From Aquatica leii (taxonomy: Eukaryota > Arthropoda > Insecta > Coleoptera > Lampyridae): a stretch of DNA of 64,000 nt. The stretch's first letter is position 1; every line of letters starts with the position of its first letter. The notes beneath the pieces were generated by a model that was given only the letters and a program-made list of their open reading frames with translations, ran no database searches and had not been told where the DNA came from. Shown one piece after another: positions 1-11,142 of the stretch. The DNA is taken from assembly GCA_035610365.1 (NCBI GenBank), contig CM069439.1:20783533-20847532 (forward strand), read 5' to 3'. The translations under genes and the position numbers were made by a program.

Positions 1-905
1 TGCGATGGCGTAATCTTTTTGTGTCTGGAACAGGTTTTGTTGTTCCTCGGTGGTAACTCCGAACCTAGCTTTTCCAGAACCTCTATATAAGTTCATAAAC
101 TTCTCGAACTCCATTTCTTCGATTGGATTCCTGGTTCTGCTACTTATTACTCTGGTTCGAACCTGAACTTGCGTATTGTGGTTATCGCCAGCAAACGGGG
201 CTAGACGATCGACGTGGACCACTTTTGGCTTGCCTCTGGGCGGCTTTCGGAGACGGTATATGACGTCGTTAATACGCTGCACGACTTCATAGGGGCCATC
301 CCATTGCCTTTGCAGCTTCGGCGACAAACCACGTCTCTTTTGAGGGTTATACAACCAGACCATATTGCCAGGTTGAAACCCACCATTTTGTGCCTTGACG
401 TCATATCTTGTTTTTATCCTGTCGCTGGCAATTTGTGTGTTTTTACGGACCTCTTCATGTACTTCGTCTAGCCTCTTGGCCAGCTTGCTGACGTAATCTT
501 CTCCAGCGACTTCCTCTTCTGGTCTTCGTCCAAATTGAAGGTCGCATGGCAATCGTATTTCACGACCGAGCATGACACAGGATGGTGTTTGGTCTGTGCT
601 TTCGTGAACGGATGATCGGTATGCCATTAAGAAAAGATGCAAGTACTGATCCCAGTCTCTTTAGTGTTCGGATACTAACTTGGCTAAGTACTTGCCCATT
701 GTTCGATTCATCCGTTCAACCATGCCATCAGATTGAGGATGGAGAGGCGTTGTCCTAGTTTTCTTAATTCCCAACAGTCGGCAAATTTCTTGAATCAGCC
801 TAGACTCAAAATTACGGCCTTGATCGTAGTGTAATTCGAACGGAACTCCAAACCGACAGAAAAACTCTTTTACCAATACGTCTGCGACTGTAGCTGCTTC
901 CTAAT
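1..905 (-). pseudogene. gypsy G1 integrase core and C-terminal tail, broken
   Basis: The best open part (661-876) has the integrase core, with the second catalytic Asp region (HYDQGRNFES) followed by LHPQSDGMVERMNR, which contains the catalytic Glu of the D,D,E triad. Towards position 1 the frame continues, with interruptions, through a gypsy integrase C-terminal domain (PGNMVW-like and GPYEV-like segments) into a tail ending QTQKDYAIA at the window edge. The HHCC zinc domain and the first catalytic Asp are missing, because RNase H joins the core directly near 900. In an intact element this enzyme would insert the cDNA into the genome. A TAG-type interruption just below 661 ends the longest frame. 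Confidence 0.85.
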
Positions 906-2174
906 TGGGTATGGTCTGTTTTCAGTAAAAATTTTCGTCCATACAAATACTTGTAGAAATGTTCAATGGACTTAACGACTGCTAACAGCTCCCTCCTAGT
1001 CACGCAATAATTCCTTTCTGGCCTGGACAAAACCTTGCTAAAATACGCGATAACTTTTTCTTGTCCATCTTGAACCTGCGAAAGGACCGCGCCTATGGCC
1101 AGATTGCTTGCGTCGGTATTTAAAACAAATTTTCCATCTTCTCTTGGATAACTCAAAATCGGCGAAGTGACTAGGGCTTGTTTTAGTTGATTAAAAGAAT
1201 TTTCGCAGTCTTCATTTCATCTAAATTCTGCTTTTTCTTCGGTTAATTTTGTCAATGGTTTGGCAATATTGGCAGATCCGGGTACAAATCTTCTATAATA
1301 AGTGCACAACCCAAGGAAACTTCGGACCTGATGTTTGTCGATTGGTCTTTGCCATGCTTGCACTGCTCGGATTTTGTCTGGATCAGCCCTTACTCCATCT
1401 CTAGATACGACGTGGCCAAGGTAATTGGACTTCCTTCTTAAATACGTGGTACTTCTTTGGGCTCAGTTTGAGGTTAACCCCACGTAATCGCTGGAACACT
1501 TCCTTCAAGCTGTTCAAGTGTTCTTTAAACGATCTTCCAACCACGATCACGTCGTCTAGGTAAACCAAGCAAGTCTTCCAAGACAATCCGCGCAAGATGG
1601 TCTCCATCAAACGCTCGGACGTTGCAGGAGCGTTAGACAGGCCGAAGGGCATTACAGTAAACTGCCACAAACTAGTTCCGATCATAAAAGCTGTTTTTTC
1701 ATGATCCTTTGGGTTCTAATTCTACCTGCCAGTATCCACTCTTTAAATCTAACGTAGAAAACCACTGAGATCCGGACAGGGTGTCTAGCGTATTGTCAAT
1801 TCTGGGAAAGGGTAGCTGTCCTTTTTGGTCACTTCGTTTAGCTGCTTGTAGTCTACGCAAAACCTCGTTGATCCATCCATCTTCTTTACGAGTACCACTG
1901 GGGATGCCCATGGGCTACTTGAAAGTTCCATCACGCCTTCTCTCTCCATATCCGTAATTATTTGTTCGGCTTCTTCTCTTTTTGCCAAAGGAAGTCTGCG
2001 TGGATGTCGTATCGGCCGAGCCTCTCCGGTATTAATTTTATGTTTCACCACGTTAGTTCTTCCTTTGGAGCCAGTCTCTAGCGCGAACACATCTTGGTAC
2101 TCTTGGATCAACACTTTAACTTTAGCCAGCTGGTCTTGGCTGAGGTTTTGGCATTTGGTGGAAAGAATGTCCAA
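905..2174 (-). pseudogene. gypsy G1 reverse transcriptase and RNase H, frameshifted
   Basis: Three overlapping frames together cover the polymerase. FCVDYKQLNEV and the finger/palm region lie near 1850, TLDLKSGYWQVEL near 1740, VMPFGLSNAPAT near 1640, and the catalytic YLDDVIVVG near 1560. RNase H follows at 812-1156 with NTDASNLAIGAVL, RRELLAVVKSI and KTDH, giving the first three acidic active-site residues. The RNase H C-terminus is lost in a deletion joining it to integrase. The role in an intact element is copying RNA to DNA and removing the RNA template. At least two frameshifts between 1400 and 1911 disable it. Confidence 0.9.
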
Positions 2175-2584
2175 CAGATGTTGCGGACACTTCTTCGCCG
2201 ACGTATCTTCTCTGACGAATGAAAAGGAATTTCTTTATTGTCGATCTTCAGGGCATCGTTTTTCATATCCAAATGGAACCCATACTTCTTTATCACGTCC
2301 ATTCCCAGGATAACTTCTTCCGTGATGTCGGCTACCAGTACTTGATGGTCGAGTACTCCATTTCCCAAACCAATGGTTACTTTGACATGTCCGTGAGTAG
2401 GTATTTCGTCGCCCGTCGCCGTTCGAAGTCGTACCGTTACTGGTGATGTCTTCTCGTTTTCCAATAACATGTCAGAACGAATGATGGTTTTCGTCGCTCC
2501 CGTGTCAACCAGTAACTGGACGCTTCTTCCATTGATCTTGCCATCGAGATAAATGCTATGCAACTGCTCCCTAGGCGATGCCAT
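2108..2584 (-). pseudogene. gypsy G1 aspartic protease, 3' end fused by deletion
   Basis: This frame starts MASPREQLHS and carries the retropepsin active site LLVDTGATKTII followed by the flap region and VILGMDVIKKYG, the usual second hydrophobic motif. It would cleave the Gag-Pol polyprotein. Against the plus-strand copy at 45177-45686, about 300 bp after the HSSEK region are missing. The frame runs straight into the linker before RT, so the last roughly 40 residues are out of register. The frame lies just after gag and before RT, as expected for gypsy. Confidence 0.88.
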
Positions 2585-2717
2585 TTGAATGACAATCTCC
2601 GGGGCATGGCTCGTTAAGGTCGACTTTTGCCCTATTCGGTCGACCCGTTCTAGTTTTCGGGACGTTCTTCTGGTTTTTTTCTTGGCTTAGTACAGCGTCG
2701 CCCACTTCCCCGCACTT

Positions 2718-3824
2718 CTAGCACGTCAGTTCTCTTCCTCGAGCTACTCGTTCCCGAAATACCCGTCGCACTATGTCTTCAATGCTTTCTTCTGTGTGCG
2801 AGGATACTTCTGCAGCACAACGGAGCTTATGGCTGCCTCGGTGCGACACTTGTTTCGCCGCCTCGAACTCCAAAGCATGGGCTAATGCGTCATACAACGT
2901 CCTCGGTCGCGCTAACCGAAGAGTCTGCTGCGTTTCGTTGTCTCGGAGGCCGTCTACAAAGGTTTGAATAGCCAACTGCTCCAGGAAGGTATCTGGTGCT
3001 GTAGGCCAAGCAAGCCGTGTTAATCTAGCGATGTCAGCTTCAAACTCTTGAATACTTTCGGCAGCTTTCTGAACCCGACTTTTAATTTGAGCTTGATACA
3101 CTTGTTGAAGATGAGCATCTACATATCTTATTTCTAATCGTGAAATTAAGAGTTCGTAATTTTCTTGTAGGTGGTCAGGAACAGTTTGTAAAATTCCAAG
3201 CGCTTCTCCCCGTAAGGACACTATTAAAGACGTCGCTTTCTGCTTGTTGCTCCAACCATTAGCAGTAGCTGCGGCTTCAAACTGCTTGTAGTAGGTTGAC
3301 CATGGAACTTTACCATCAAAATTCGGTGGTACAAGTTTGAACTTGTGAGTGTTTTCTTCTCGATGATCCATTATTAAATCTTCACTCGTGACACTTCCTT
3401 TGCCGTGACAATTCAATCGATTTATTCTTTTTTCAAGCAGTTTCATTCTGTCTTCTAGTTTGTCCTCTATTGCTTCCATTTTCTCATTCATAGAATCGCA
3501 AATTTCTTCTTTTAAATTTAACATATCTGCTTGGGTTTTCTCTTGCACAATTTTGATTTGGTTTCCTACACTAACTTGTATTTGTTCCTCAATAGTCTTT
3601 ATTTGAGTTTCCATGCTCGCTCGTATTTCTTCTTTTAAACTTCTAGAATTTTCTTCCATTTTACTGGAATTTTCCGACAGTTTTTTTTCAATTTTCTGTG
3701 AATTTTCGTAAAAATTTTCTTCTATTTTCTGCGAATTTTCTTCCATCTTCTAAGAATTTTCGGACAGTTTTTCTTGGATATCTTTATTCATCGATTCGAG
3801 AATTTCAAATATTTTTGAATCCAT
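2718..3824 (-). pseudogene. gypsy G1 Gag with long N-terminal coiled coil, premature stop
   Basis: The true start is probably the ATG at 3824: the frame runs 24 codons, hits an in-frame TAG (3750-3752), then resumes to 2718. Residues from about 25 to 140 are Glu/Lys/Ser rich with heptad spacing and short repeats of the type ENSxKxEEN, a strong coiled-coil signature. A gypsy capsid region follows (FDGKVPWSTYYKQFE through RLTRLAWPTAP). The frame ends at a TAG inside what should be the CCHC zinc knuckle (RELTC, then stop, then KCGE). Gag forms the particle that packages element RNA. Confidence 0.87.
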
Positions 3825-4161
3825 TTTTCACTTTTTGCAAACGCGTCACCGGCATAAATTTAAATATAACACGAATATAAAGTTTAAATATACTACTTTT
3901 TAAAATGCAGTTCTTGTATAACACAAAATTTTAATAACGATCCACTTCTTAATACTAAACCACTAGTGTACGGAAACGAATTTAATTTATATCGCGATCA
4001 CGCACTTGTTAAAAGAAAAAGTTTAATAAACACTATTTTATACTTTATAAATAAACACGCGTATCGCGAACTTAACAGTTATTTACGCAATCAATGTTCT
4101 TATTACGGGAGCGATATTACATTACTTAATGGTATTTACACTAATAAAAATCGCGAACGAT

Positions 4162-4178
4162 ATCCCACACTGACGCCA
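4162..4178 (-). other. Candidate primer-binding site of gypsy G1
   Basis: Directly after the candidate LTR end, the minus strand reads TGGCGTCAGTGTGGGAT. It begins TGGCG as many gypsy primer sites do (complement of a tRNA 3' CCA end). I do not assign a particular tRNA. Confidence 0.4.
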
Positions 4179-4179
4179 C

Positions 4180-4748
4180 TGTTACGTGTTTTATTATTAA
4201 AACTAATTTATTTAAACGACTAAAAATATGTTTTACTTATACTAGAAATATGTACGCTTGTAAATTAACCGAACTAATGAAATCTAATAATATTTAATAT
4301 AAACACTTACACTAATTAAGATAAGATAAAGTCCGCGGATAGCCTCACACACTTGTTTACACTAAAAATCACATACGAGATTATTCTCCTTATATTTATG
4401 TACACACACACGTGCTAACGACTTATTTATCTCAAGTTGAATAATCTTCTTAACACTGCTGTATTCGCGTTACGGCAGTAACTGACCTACGATTTCTCTC
4501 TTCGGTATTTATACACATTTGCAAATCCTTCTCGAGTGTTCCCTATGTTTCGTATATCTTCTAGAAGATGGATAACAACTTCTAAAAGGCTCTTGAATTT
4601 GCAAATAACTTCTCAAACGTTTCAATATGAACTAAATTGAAAAATGTTTATTGGGACTTGACAAGAGGAACCTCGTCAATTTCGATTCATATCGTCCGAC
4701 TAGTTTCAGAAATATGTAAACGAGTACTATGAAAGAAGATTCATAACA
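4180..4748 (-). repeat. Candidate 5' LTR of gypsy G1
   Basis: On the plus strand the segment begins TGTTACG and ends ATAACA, giving a TGTTA/TAACA inverted terminal pair. It lies upstream of gag and contains a promoter-like TATA element. The partner LTR is outside the window, so the boundaries rest only on terminal dinucleotides, position and the adjacent primer-site-like sequence. Confidence 0.5.
4506..4513 (-). promoter_or_regulatory. TATA box in the gypsy G1 LTR
   Basis: The minus strand shows TATAAATA within GTGTATAAATACCG, roughly 235 bp inside the candidate LTR. This fits a U3/R core promoter. No other promoter element was assigned. Confidence 0.5.
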
Positions 4749-4917
4749 ATATTCCATCTTAAAAATTGTTCCATTTGATTCGATTCCAATTTGTTTCTGG
4801 CAATATTTCTTAAGCGTTTAATATCTATAGTTCTAACACTACAATGTTATGAGTATGTAGAATAACATAATAAGATAAGAATGTCTTCCGGTTTTGGACC
4901 GTGTCATTGTTGTAATC

Positions 4918-4965
4918 GAAGTTGTCAACGTTTCGCCTACTTTCGTAAAGGGCTTCATCAGGGCG
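4918..4965 (-). ncRNA. Hammerhead-like motif in Penelope terminal block (minus copy)
   Basis: On the minus strand the conserved cores CTGATGA (4955-4961) and GAAAC (4930-4934) flank a stem-loop (GCC, CTTT, ACG, AAAG, TA, GGC) that can form stem II. The following GTT-GAC-AAC could form a short helix III. The cleavage-side triplet reads TTC where GTC would pair best, so activity is uncertain. Confidence 0.4.
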
Positions 4966-4979
4966 TAAGATAAATCACA

Positions 4980-5290
4980 AACTCAAACAAGCAACCGAAA
5001 TCTTTACTACTATAATTAGTTTCGGTTTCCATAGTAAATTTGATATCTAAGTGTTGATTGTTAAGATGATCAAGAAACTTAGACAAATGGAGATGACCAT
5101 AAGACCAAACAATAAACGTGTCATCAACATACCTACCTAAACCAAACTTTAGGTTTTATTATAGATGATTCCAAAGCAACCGTTTCAAAGGATTTAATAA
5201 AAATGTTAGCTACAACATTCCGAGAGATCATAGAAATCATCAAACACCCCAATAACTTCAATCGCGATCATGGTTTTGAGCTATCTCCTA
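4980..5290 (-). pseudogene. Penelope-like reverse transcriptase, palm fragment
   Basis: The minus strand encodes VVANIFIKSFE, then a stretch ending KVWFRYVDDTFIVW, then FLDHLNNQHLDIKFTME. This is the characteristic palm of Penelope-like RTs, with the catalytic YVDD intact and the FLDHLN segment typical of the family. Frames upstream are interrupted and the N-terminal RT motifs are not seen. The enzyme would copy element RNA at the target site. The piece is about 100 residues of a normally 800-residue protein. Confidence 0.8.
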
Positions 5291-5423
5291 TTTGGTTCCC
5301 GGTCATTAGTCCTTTATCGAAAACACGCCCTCTTTCAACTGTAACCTAATCAGAGCCGAGCTTAACCATCCGTGGCGATCCTTCTTCTTTATATACGAAG
5401 ACTATTTCTTCTTAAGTCACTTC

Positions 5424-5640
5424 TATGGAGTTTAGAATCTGGTTTGGTTCATAAGTTGATAACCTAACTCTGTAGTGGTTCCTTGTTAGATTTTCGTATG
5501 CTTTTTCAAGTTTACCGTTTTCTTTCTGACCTTTTCAGAGGTTACAATCTGGCTTGGTTCACAAGTTGATTTCCTGACTTTAAAGAAGTTCTTAGTTAGA
5601 TTTCGGTTGCTTGTTTGAGTTTTGGATTTATCTCACGCCC
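5424..5640. repeat. Tandem duplication of about 110 bp inside the Penelope 5' region
   Basis: Two units share AATCTGG, TTGGTTCA and AAGTTGAT blocks and a TTAGATTT block, offset by 110 bp (for example AATCTGG at 5436 and 5546). Identity is moderate. Confidence 0.6.
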
Positions 5641-5690
5641 TGATGAAGACCCTTTACGACAGTGGGCGAAACGTTGGCAACTTCGGTTAC
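5632..5690 (+). ncRNA. Hammerhead-like motif in Penelope terminal block (plus copy)
   Basis: The cores CTGATGA (5640-5646) and GAAAC (5668-5672) are in the same arrangement as the minus copy at 4918-4965, with GTT-GGC-AAC next. The intervening stem is weaker (GACCC against GGGC with mismatches). Conservation of both cores in two inverted copies supports a real family motif. Catalysis is not shown. Confidence 0.4.
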
Positions 5691-5760
5691 AACAATGACA
5701 CGGTCCAAACCCGGAATACATTCTTATCTTAGTATAGACTCCAGCCGTGGAAACCTTCGC

Positions 5761-7253
5761 TATTACATGTGGAAAAACAGTTAAAAAAAGCTCATGAACA
5801 CACAAAAAGCTATTGCTGCTTTATGTTCAATTAATGTTAAGACCTCAAAATTATTGCATGTGTAAAAAACTGAAGCAACTAATTATTTTCGTTTATACAT
5901 CAATATCGTTAACTTTTCAGACACCAAAACGAGTTGTTCAGTAGAAACAATAACATTCAAATTTATTCACAATTTATTTTATGACAGTAACAACATATGT
6001 TGATATAATCAATTTTAAAAACATATGCCACAAAATAATATCTTTCAATAAAATTATTAGATGAAAGTAGAAATATGAATAGAATTTGATTCACGTGTAC
6101 TACAACTTTGTAAACGTGCCGAAAACTAATTTTTTGCTATTGGATTATTGGTATATTAAGCAATATGTGATTTAACAATATACGTAATTTATGAACTATG
6201 TTAAAACATGGATATAAACAAAAAATAAATAAAAAAATGTCTTTTGACACGTTGGTGCTATGTTTAAGGAATTCAGAAATTTTTGTGTGTTTAGATTACC
6301 CAAACTATTCGTGAAGGTTTTCCAAGAAAGTAGACAGCTTGCGATTGTCGTCTTTCTTTTAAATTTTGAAAAGGGTCTTCAGCTTAATCGTACTTATAAG
6401 TACTTAACATAAACGCTGACAGTTGGGCTTACCGCATATTTGGTCATTAAACTTAAATAACAGTTACTTAAAATAGTATGATATTACTAAAGTACTATTT
6501 TTTAATAAAATACGCTTATATGACATTTGTGATTTGAAAATAAGAATAACAACACTTTTTGCATTTGATGGAAATTTTGTAATTATAATTTTTTAAGTTA
6601 AGTTTTTATTTAGTAAGAATAATGTATTACCAGAATCTGTTTCATAATATGAAACATTATTTTCATTTTATTTTGGAAGTTTGTTTATACTAATTGTAGG
6701 TAAATAAAAGTAAAGGAAGGATTCTTTTAAACTGGAGATTTTCTCGGAAAAAAGGACGGGTAAGATGACGATAGTAAGCTTATATTTTTTCTTTGCATGG
6801 AATTTTGTTTTTTTATCTCCAAGTCATCGTTATATATTTAGGTTCAAATGATATTTTTTTACTTTGATAATTATAAATTTACCTACATTTTTGTACCTTT
6901 ATGATTTAGATATCAAAATCCTCATCTTACCTTTATATGCGGGTGAGACGACGCTACTAAGTAGACAAAAGGACGAAAACACAGGCGTACCAGACCTCAT
7001 GTTTACTGATATACTTTCATATCTCCCACATAATCGCTTTCATAATCTTCTTCCATATAACTCATTGATAGGGAAGAATCAGCGTATTCCTTGGCATCAT
7101 CAAACGTTATTTTTCTAAAATGTTCTCATCCATGTTGGTTTTTTATTTCTTTGTTTTTCAACTTTCTTCTTTGGGTTTACTTCTCTATCTTTTCTTTTTT
7201 AGTTTGTTTCTCATTTTCTTTATTTTCTAAGGCATTATTTACAAGATTGCTAG
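5761..7253. other. AT-rich interval without a recognised gene
   Basis: Short frames here (such as 6864-7118 plus) show no family motif. The sequence is A/T-homopolymer rich. I see no repeat boundary or promoter I can defend. Confidence 0.5.
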
Positions 7254-8560
7254 TTATATGCAACAACGGTCGCTTCTTCTTTTGTTTTTTTTTGGTACGC
7301 CAAGCGGCAAAGAAAGTAGACTAAATAGTTTTCCATTTGACAATGCAGATGCCACAGTATCTAGGGTAGTTGAGAAATTATTTTGAGATGTTTTAGCCAC
7401 CTCAGTGTCCACAATCGCTAAATGAGTATCAATAACATGATGTGGCTCTGATATTTTAGTGACTACAGTCGGCAATAACCCAGGTAGCACACTGACGTCA
7501 CATGACGACATTGATACGTTTTAATGGCGTCTAGTACGTAATTTTGACGTCAATAAAACGTTATGTGCTGCTTGGGAAGGTGATGTCATAAGATGGTTTT
7601 GTTGTTTTTCTGTCGACGTTTGTCGAAGCTTCGAATGGCTTCTTTGTAATCATTGACGGTTAAAAGCCAGAATCATCAAACAATTAAGAATTCAGTGCGC
7701 AACTTGCTTTCAAACTTTGTACAGCATTTTTTATTGCAGCAACCTTGCCATAATCCAAGTTAAATATTCCTGCTACAACTTTAATGGCAACGATAGGTCT
7801 TGAATGTTGCGACAAATAGTCATATGGCTAAACGCTTTTATAAATCCGTAAAAAGCAACGTCCAGCGGTTGTATTCGATGGCTTGTGTGAGGAGAAAAAC
7901 CCAGTACAGTAAAGTAAGTTTCTCGTCATAAATTTACTGTTTGTAGAGTAACAAGCGACAAATGCTTGTTCATAAACATCAAAACAGGGTTTTTCTTATA
8001 AGGTCTTACATTTTTTATAAAATGTAACCATTTGAGAAAACCCTCAACGTTTATACACTTTCACTCGTTACACGCGTCTGAAAATCTCTGGGGCGCACCA
8101 TTTAAGAAATGCTATGTTTTCCGATTCTTGGAAAAAGCCACACTACCATTCGTAGCCTTTTCAGCAGAAGATACTTTTGGACTTTATCGTAAAAACATTT
8201 TGTTATAGTTATCGTGCTGTATGAATTTTGTCACAAGTGTAAATGTCATTTTACTTTCTTTTTTTGACGTTGAGAAGGACATTTTAAGTATCGTGAACCA
8301 TCCTCGTTGTTAATGGGTAAATCAACATTGATTTTTATGCGGTACTTGTGAAAGTTTTGTTTGAGTAAGAATTCAGTTCTATTTTACGACGCTATTTTGT
8401 TTCTTCTTATTATCACAGGAAGTTGAGTTACTTCCACGTGTCTGCCACCTTAGAATTTGTTAAATATTTTCCAAATATTGCTTTCTTTAGTTAGATGCGG
8501 TTAGATAAACTGTAACACGCACGGATACACAAATTAAACACAACATCAGTTTTAAATAGC
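7254..8560 (-). pseudogene. pogo/jerky-like transposase relic P1, C-terminal DDE part
   Basis: On the minus strand, disrupted frames spell the DDE_1 endonuclease of pogo/Tigger/jerky-like transposases: VEGFLKWLHFIK, NPVLMFMNKHLSL (the second Asp position is degraded to Asn-Lys), then GFSPHTSHRIQPLDVAFYG, the near-invariant PPH(C/T)SHxLQPLD block. A possible C-terminal extension is the frame at 7254-7511. Numerous stops and frameshifts make it non-functional. The N-terminal parts of what looks like the same gene lie at 12057-12307 and 14990-15195, separated by later insertions. Confidence 0.75.
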
Positions 8561-8587
8561 TAATTTAAAGTTAAGTTTGGGGGATAA

Positions 8588-11139
8588 CACTGGTCTACAA
8601 AAAAATATTTTTTATCGAGCCCTGACACTATTCCGGGTGATTCTTTGTAAAATGACGTCCTGAATCCAAATATGTCTTCCGTTTTCTTCCATCACCCACC
8701 ATTTTCGAGGGAGCCCCAAATCTCTAATTTTACCACTTTTCGATAAATTAATTATAATAATTATTATAATAATAAATATATGGACATGAATTTAATTTAA
8801 ATGGGAAAAAGAACTATTTTAGCTATAAACAGTAATAAATAAAAATATATTCATCGTTACTTGGTGCTTGCTTTCTTTTTATACCCTGAGGTACAGCTCT
8901 CTCGTTTCAAAAACCAGCAGCACTCCGCCAACATGCTTGCATTCCACTTTCCTGAAAATCTCTTCTCCAGTTTAGCGATGTCTTAATGGAACCGTTCCCC
9001 GTGTTCATGCGAGACTGCTCCTAAATTTTCAGGAAAAAGTCCAGATGCGAGTGAAGGAAGTGAACTTTAAGAGACATGTTACATTCTATGTCCTTGTACG
9101 CTAAAAGCAGTTCCTCGACGTGAGCGACATAATCTTCACTTTTGTGGTTACCTAGGAAGTTCTTACAAACTTTTTGAAATGCAGCCAAGCTCGTTTTTCT
9201 TTTCGATTTAGGTGTTCAATAAATGTCGAATATTAAAAGAGTTGTCTAATCTGGGGATCAACAAAAACGCCTTCTTTGATTTTAGCTTCGCTAAGACGAG
9301 GAAATTAAGTTTTAAAAAAATTGAAATGCGCCACCTGTCTTGTCCACTGCTTTCACAAACTGCTTGATCAATCCAAGTTTGATGTGTAAAGGTGGTAAGT
9401 AAATATTTTCCTTCGGAACCAAAGGATTGTGGGCGACATTTTTCTGACCAGGAATAAGATTTTCTCGCGGAGGCCAGTCCCGTACGATGTAATGTTTATC
9501 TCGGGCTCGGCTATCCCATTCACAAAGGAAGCAGCAATATTTTGTGAATCCTGATTGCAGGCCCGTGAGAGCAACAACTTTTAAGTCAGCGCAAAGTCTC
9601 CACTTATAATCATGATAACTAATTTTATCAAGGATTCTGAAGATGTTTTCGTACGTTTCCTTCATATCAACAGAGTACGCAACTGGAACTGATGGGAAGT
9701 CATTTCCATTTGCCAACAGGACAACTTTTAAGCTTGTTTTTGATGAGTCTATAAACTGTTTCCATTTGTCTGAGTCACATGGCATCTGTAGCTCTGTCAT
9801 CAATAAATTAGCATTAGGGCAGAACACTAAATCTTTATCTTATGAGAAAATACATTTCAGGGTTGCTTGTCTGGTCCTGTAAGAAGATATTTTTACTCCC
9901 TTTTCTAAGAGATTCCACTGTTGAAGTCGCGATCCTAGGAGCTGAAATTTAGTTTTGTGTAACTGCAAATCCCTGACAAGATCATTTAATTCCGATTGAG
10001 TGAGGAGGTGAGATTGCCGAGAAACTAAATGTGCGGAATACTCTTCATCATCATTGAACGTATCAATCAAAGCCCCAAGTTGTGGCTCAGAGTCTTTTAA
10101 ATCAATTTTCGGCTCTAGAGTATAAGTGTTTGGGGGCTCTGGGATTGGCAAAGTATCGTTATGAGGAACAGGTTTTCGAGTTGACGGAATATTGGGATAC
10201 TGAATTGTATGCTTACTTTTGCTCGAAAACCCGACGGTGAAAGTCATACAAAAGTAACAATCTGTAAGATGACAGCGAGGTTCACGCCAAACCATGGGCA
10301 CAGCAAATGGCATTGATTTACAGGTACCTTTGAGCCATTTGCTCAAACTACTGTAACAAGTCGTACAGCAAACTGATGGAGCCCAAGTCTTGTCCTGGTC
10401 TCCAACTTGACAATCAAAGTACAATTTATAAGCTGTTTTAACAAGCGGAGAAAGAGGTTTTTGTTGCGCTTTTAAAGTTAATTTCCCGCAGACATAGCAG
10501 AAGCTATCGGGATGATTTTTACACTTGCGTGGCATAAATAAACAGTAATTCAACGCCCGACATTAACCACAAATCACACTTAGTCACTTGAAAAAAATCC
10601 GGAGTAAAAGTAGTTTTACTGTTTTACACAAATGAACAAAAATGAACACAAAATCCAGCACGTTTAAAACGTCGACAAGTTAACTCTGCAACAGCTATAG
10701 ATGTACTGATCGAAGCAGTTAAGCAAACAATGTAATATACTATAATGAGAAGAGTATTGAAAGTTCAAGCCTGTCGAAAATTCCTGTTCAAACCTGCATG
10801 TGGTATTGAGATCGAGAGCGTCGTGCAGTGAATCTTCCTAACTGTTTATTGATATTTTTTTACTGTTCTTATATATTTGTATTGTATTGTTGTTACTATA
10901 TACATTTTATAGCAAAACTTTTGCCATATACTTTGGTATAAATGTTATTACCTGCTTTGGGATGTTTAACGGCTATAAGTTAAAATTCTAAAAAAAATGC
11001 AAAAAATAAAATAAAAATGGGGTCCCCCCAAAATAGGTGGGTGATGGGTAAAAACGGAGCTCATTTTTGGATTCAGGAGGTCATTTTACATAAGAATCGT
11101 CAAGAATGGTATCAGGGCCGATTTTCATGCAGACCAGTG
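8588..11139 (-). mobile_element. CACTG-ended DNA transposon, copy A
   Basis: The ends are CACTGGTCTACAAAA and its inverted partner TTTTCATGCAGACCAGTG. The terminal repeats stay recognisably similar for about 130 bp (shared blocks TGTAAAATGAC, TCCTGAATCCAAA, CCATCACCCACC). The flanks carry TAA on both sides (8585-8587 and 11140-11142), a 3-bp target duplication. One protein-coding region fills most of the 2552 bp on the minus strand. It lies inside pogo relic P1. Confidence 0.88.
8857..10535 (-). pseudogene. Putative CACTG-element transposase, copy A (defective)
   Basis: The start is MPRKCKNHPDSFC, the same start used by copies B and C. The N-terminus has paired cysteines (CYVCG, CCTTC, DCYFC), suggesting a zinc-binding DNA-recognition region of about 110 residues. 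An acidic linker follows, then a conserved block with FIDSSKTSLKVVLL, CADLKVVAL, CFLCEWDSR, LPPLHIKLGLIKQF and near the end GAVSDEHGERFHQ. I read the Asp, Asp and Glu as a DDE triad and CFLC as the C(2)C motif seen after the second Asp in several transposase superfamilies. An in-frame TAA follows CIFS, and there is a frameshift near 9310. Confidence 0.7.
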
Positions 11140-11142
11140 TAA

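Larger units (their letters stand above)
1..4748 (-). mobile_element. Ty3/gypsy LTR retrotransposon G1, 5' LTR to integrase, 3' end off-window
   Basis: Read on the minus strand, the order is LTR, gag, aspartic protease, reverse transcriptase, RNase H, integrase, which is the Ty3/gypsy order. The coding part is spread over several frames with stops and two sizeable internal deletions: one between protease and RT, and one between RNase H and the integrase core. The copy is therefore dead. The 3' LTR lies beyond position 1. Related family-G sequence recurs at 27608-29220, 31879-33461, 36037-36880, 44684-50400, 58541-59420 and 62900-64000, so this family is the dominant repeat of the window. Confidence 0.93.
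4870..5760 (-). mobile_element. Penelope-like retroelement fragment
   Basis: A minus-strand RT core (about 4980-5290) is flanked by two inverted copies of a conserved block that reads CGCCCTGATGAAG, a short stem, then GGCGAAACGTTG. One copy is at 4918-4970 (minus) and one at 5625-5745 (plus). Such terminal blocks with hammerhead-like cores are known from Penelope-like elements. Only a small piece of the RT survives and no GIY-YIG endonuclease was recognised. Confidence 0.75.

Noticed and set aside
214..471. Plus-strand 85-codon frame and its overlapping minus frame as genes
   Set aside because: Both overlay the minus-strand gypsy integrase tail; the plus frame is an antisense shadow.
7091..7324. 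Phe/Leu-rich 77-codon frame resembling a small membrane protein
   Set aside because: It lies in a T-rich run with no start context or homologous motif, and overlaps the tail of pogo relic P1.
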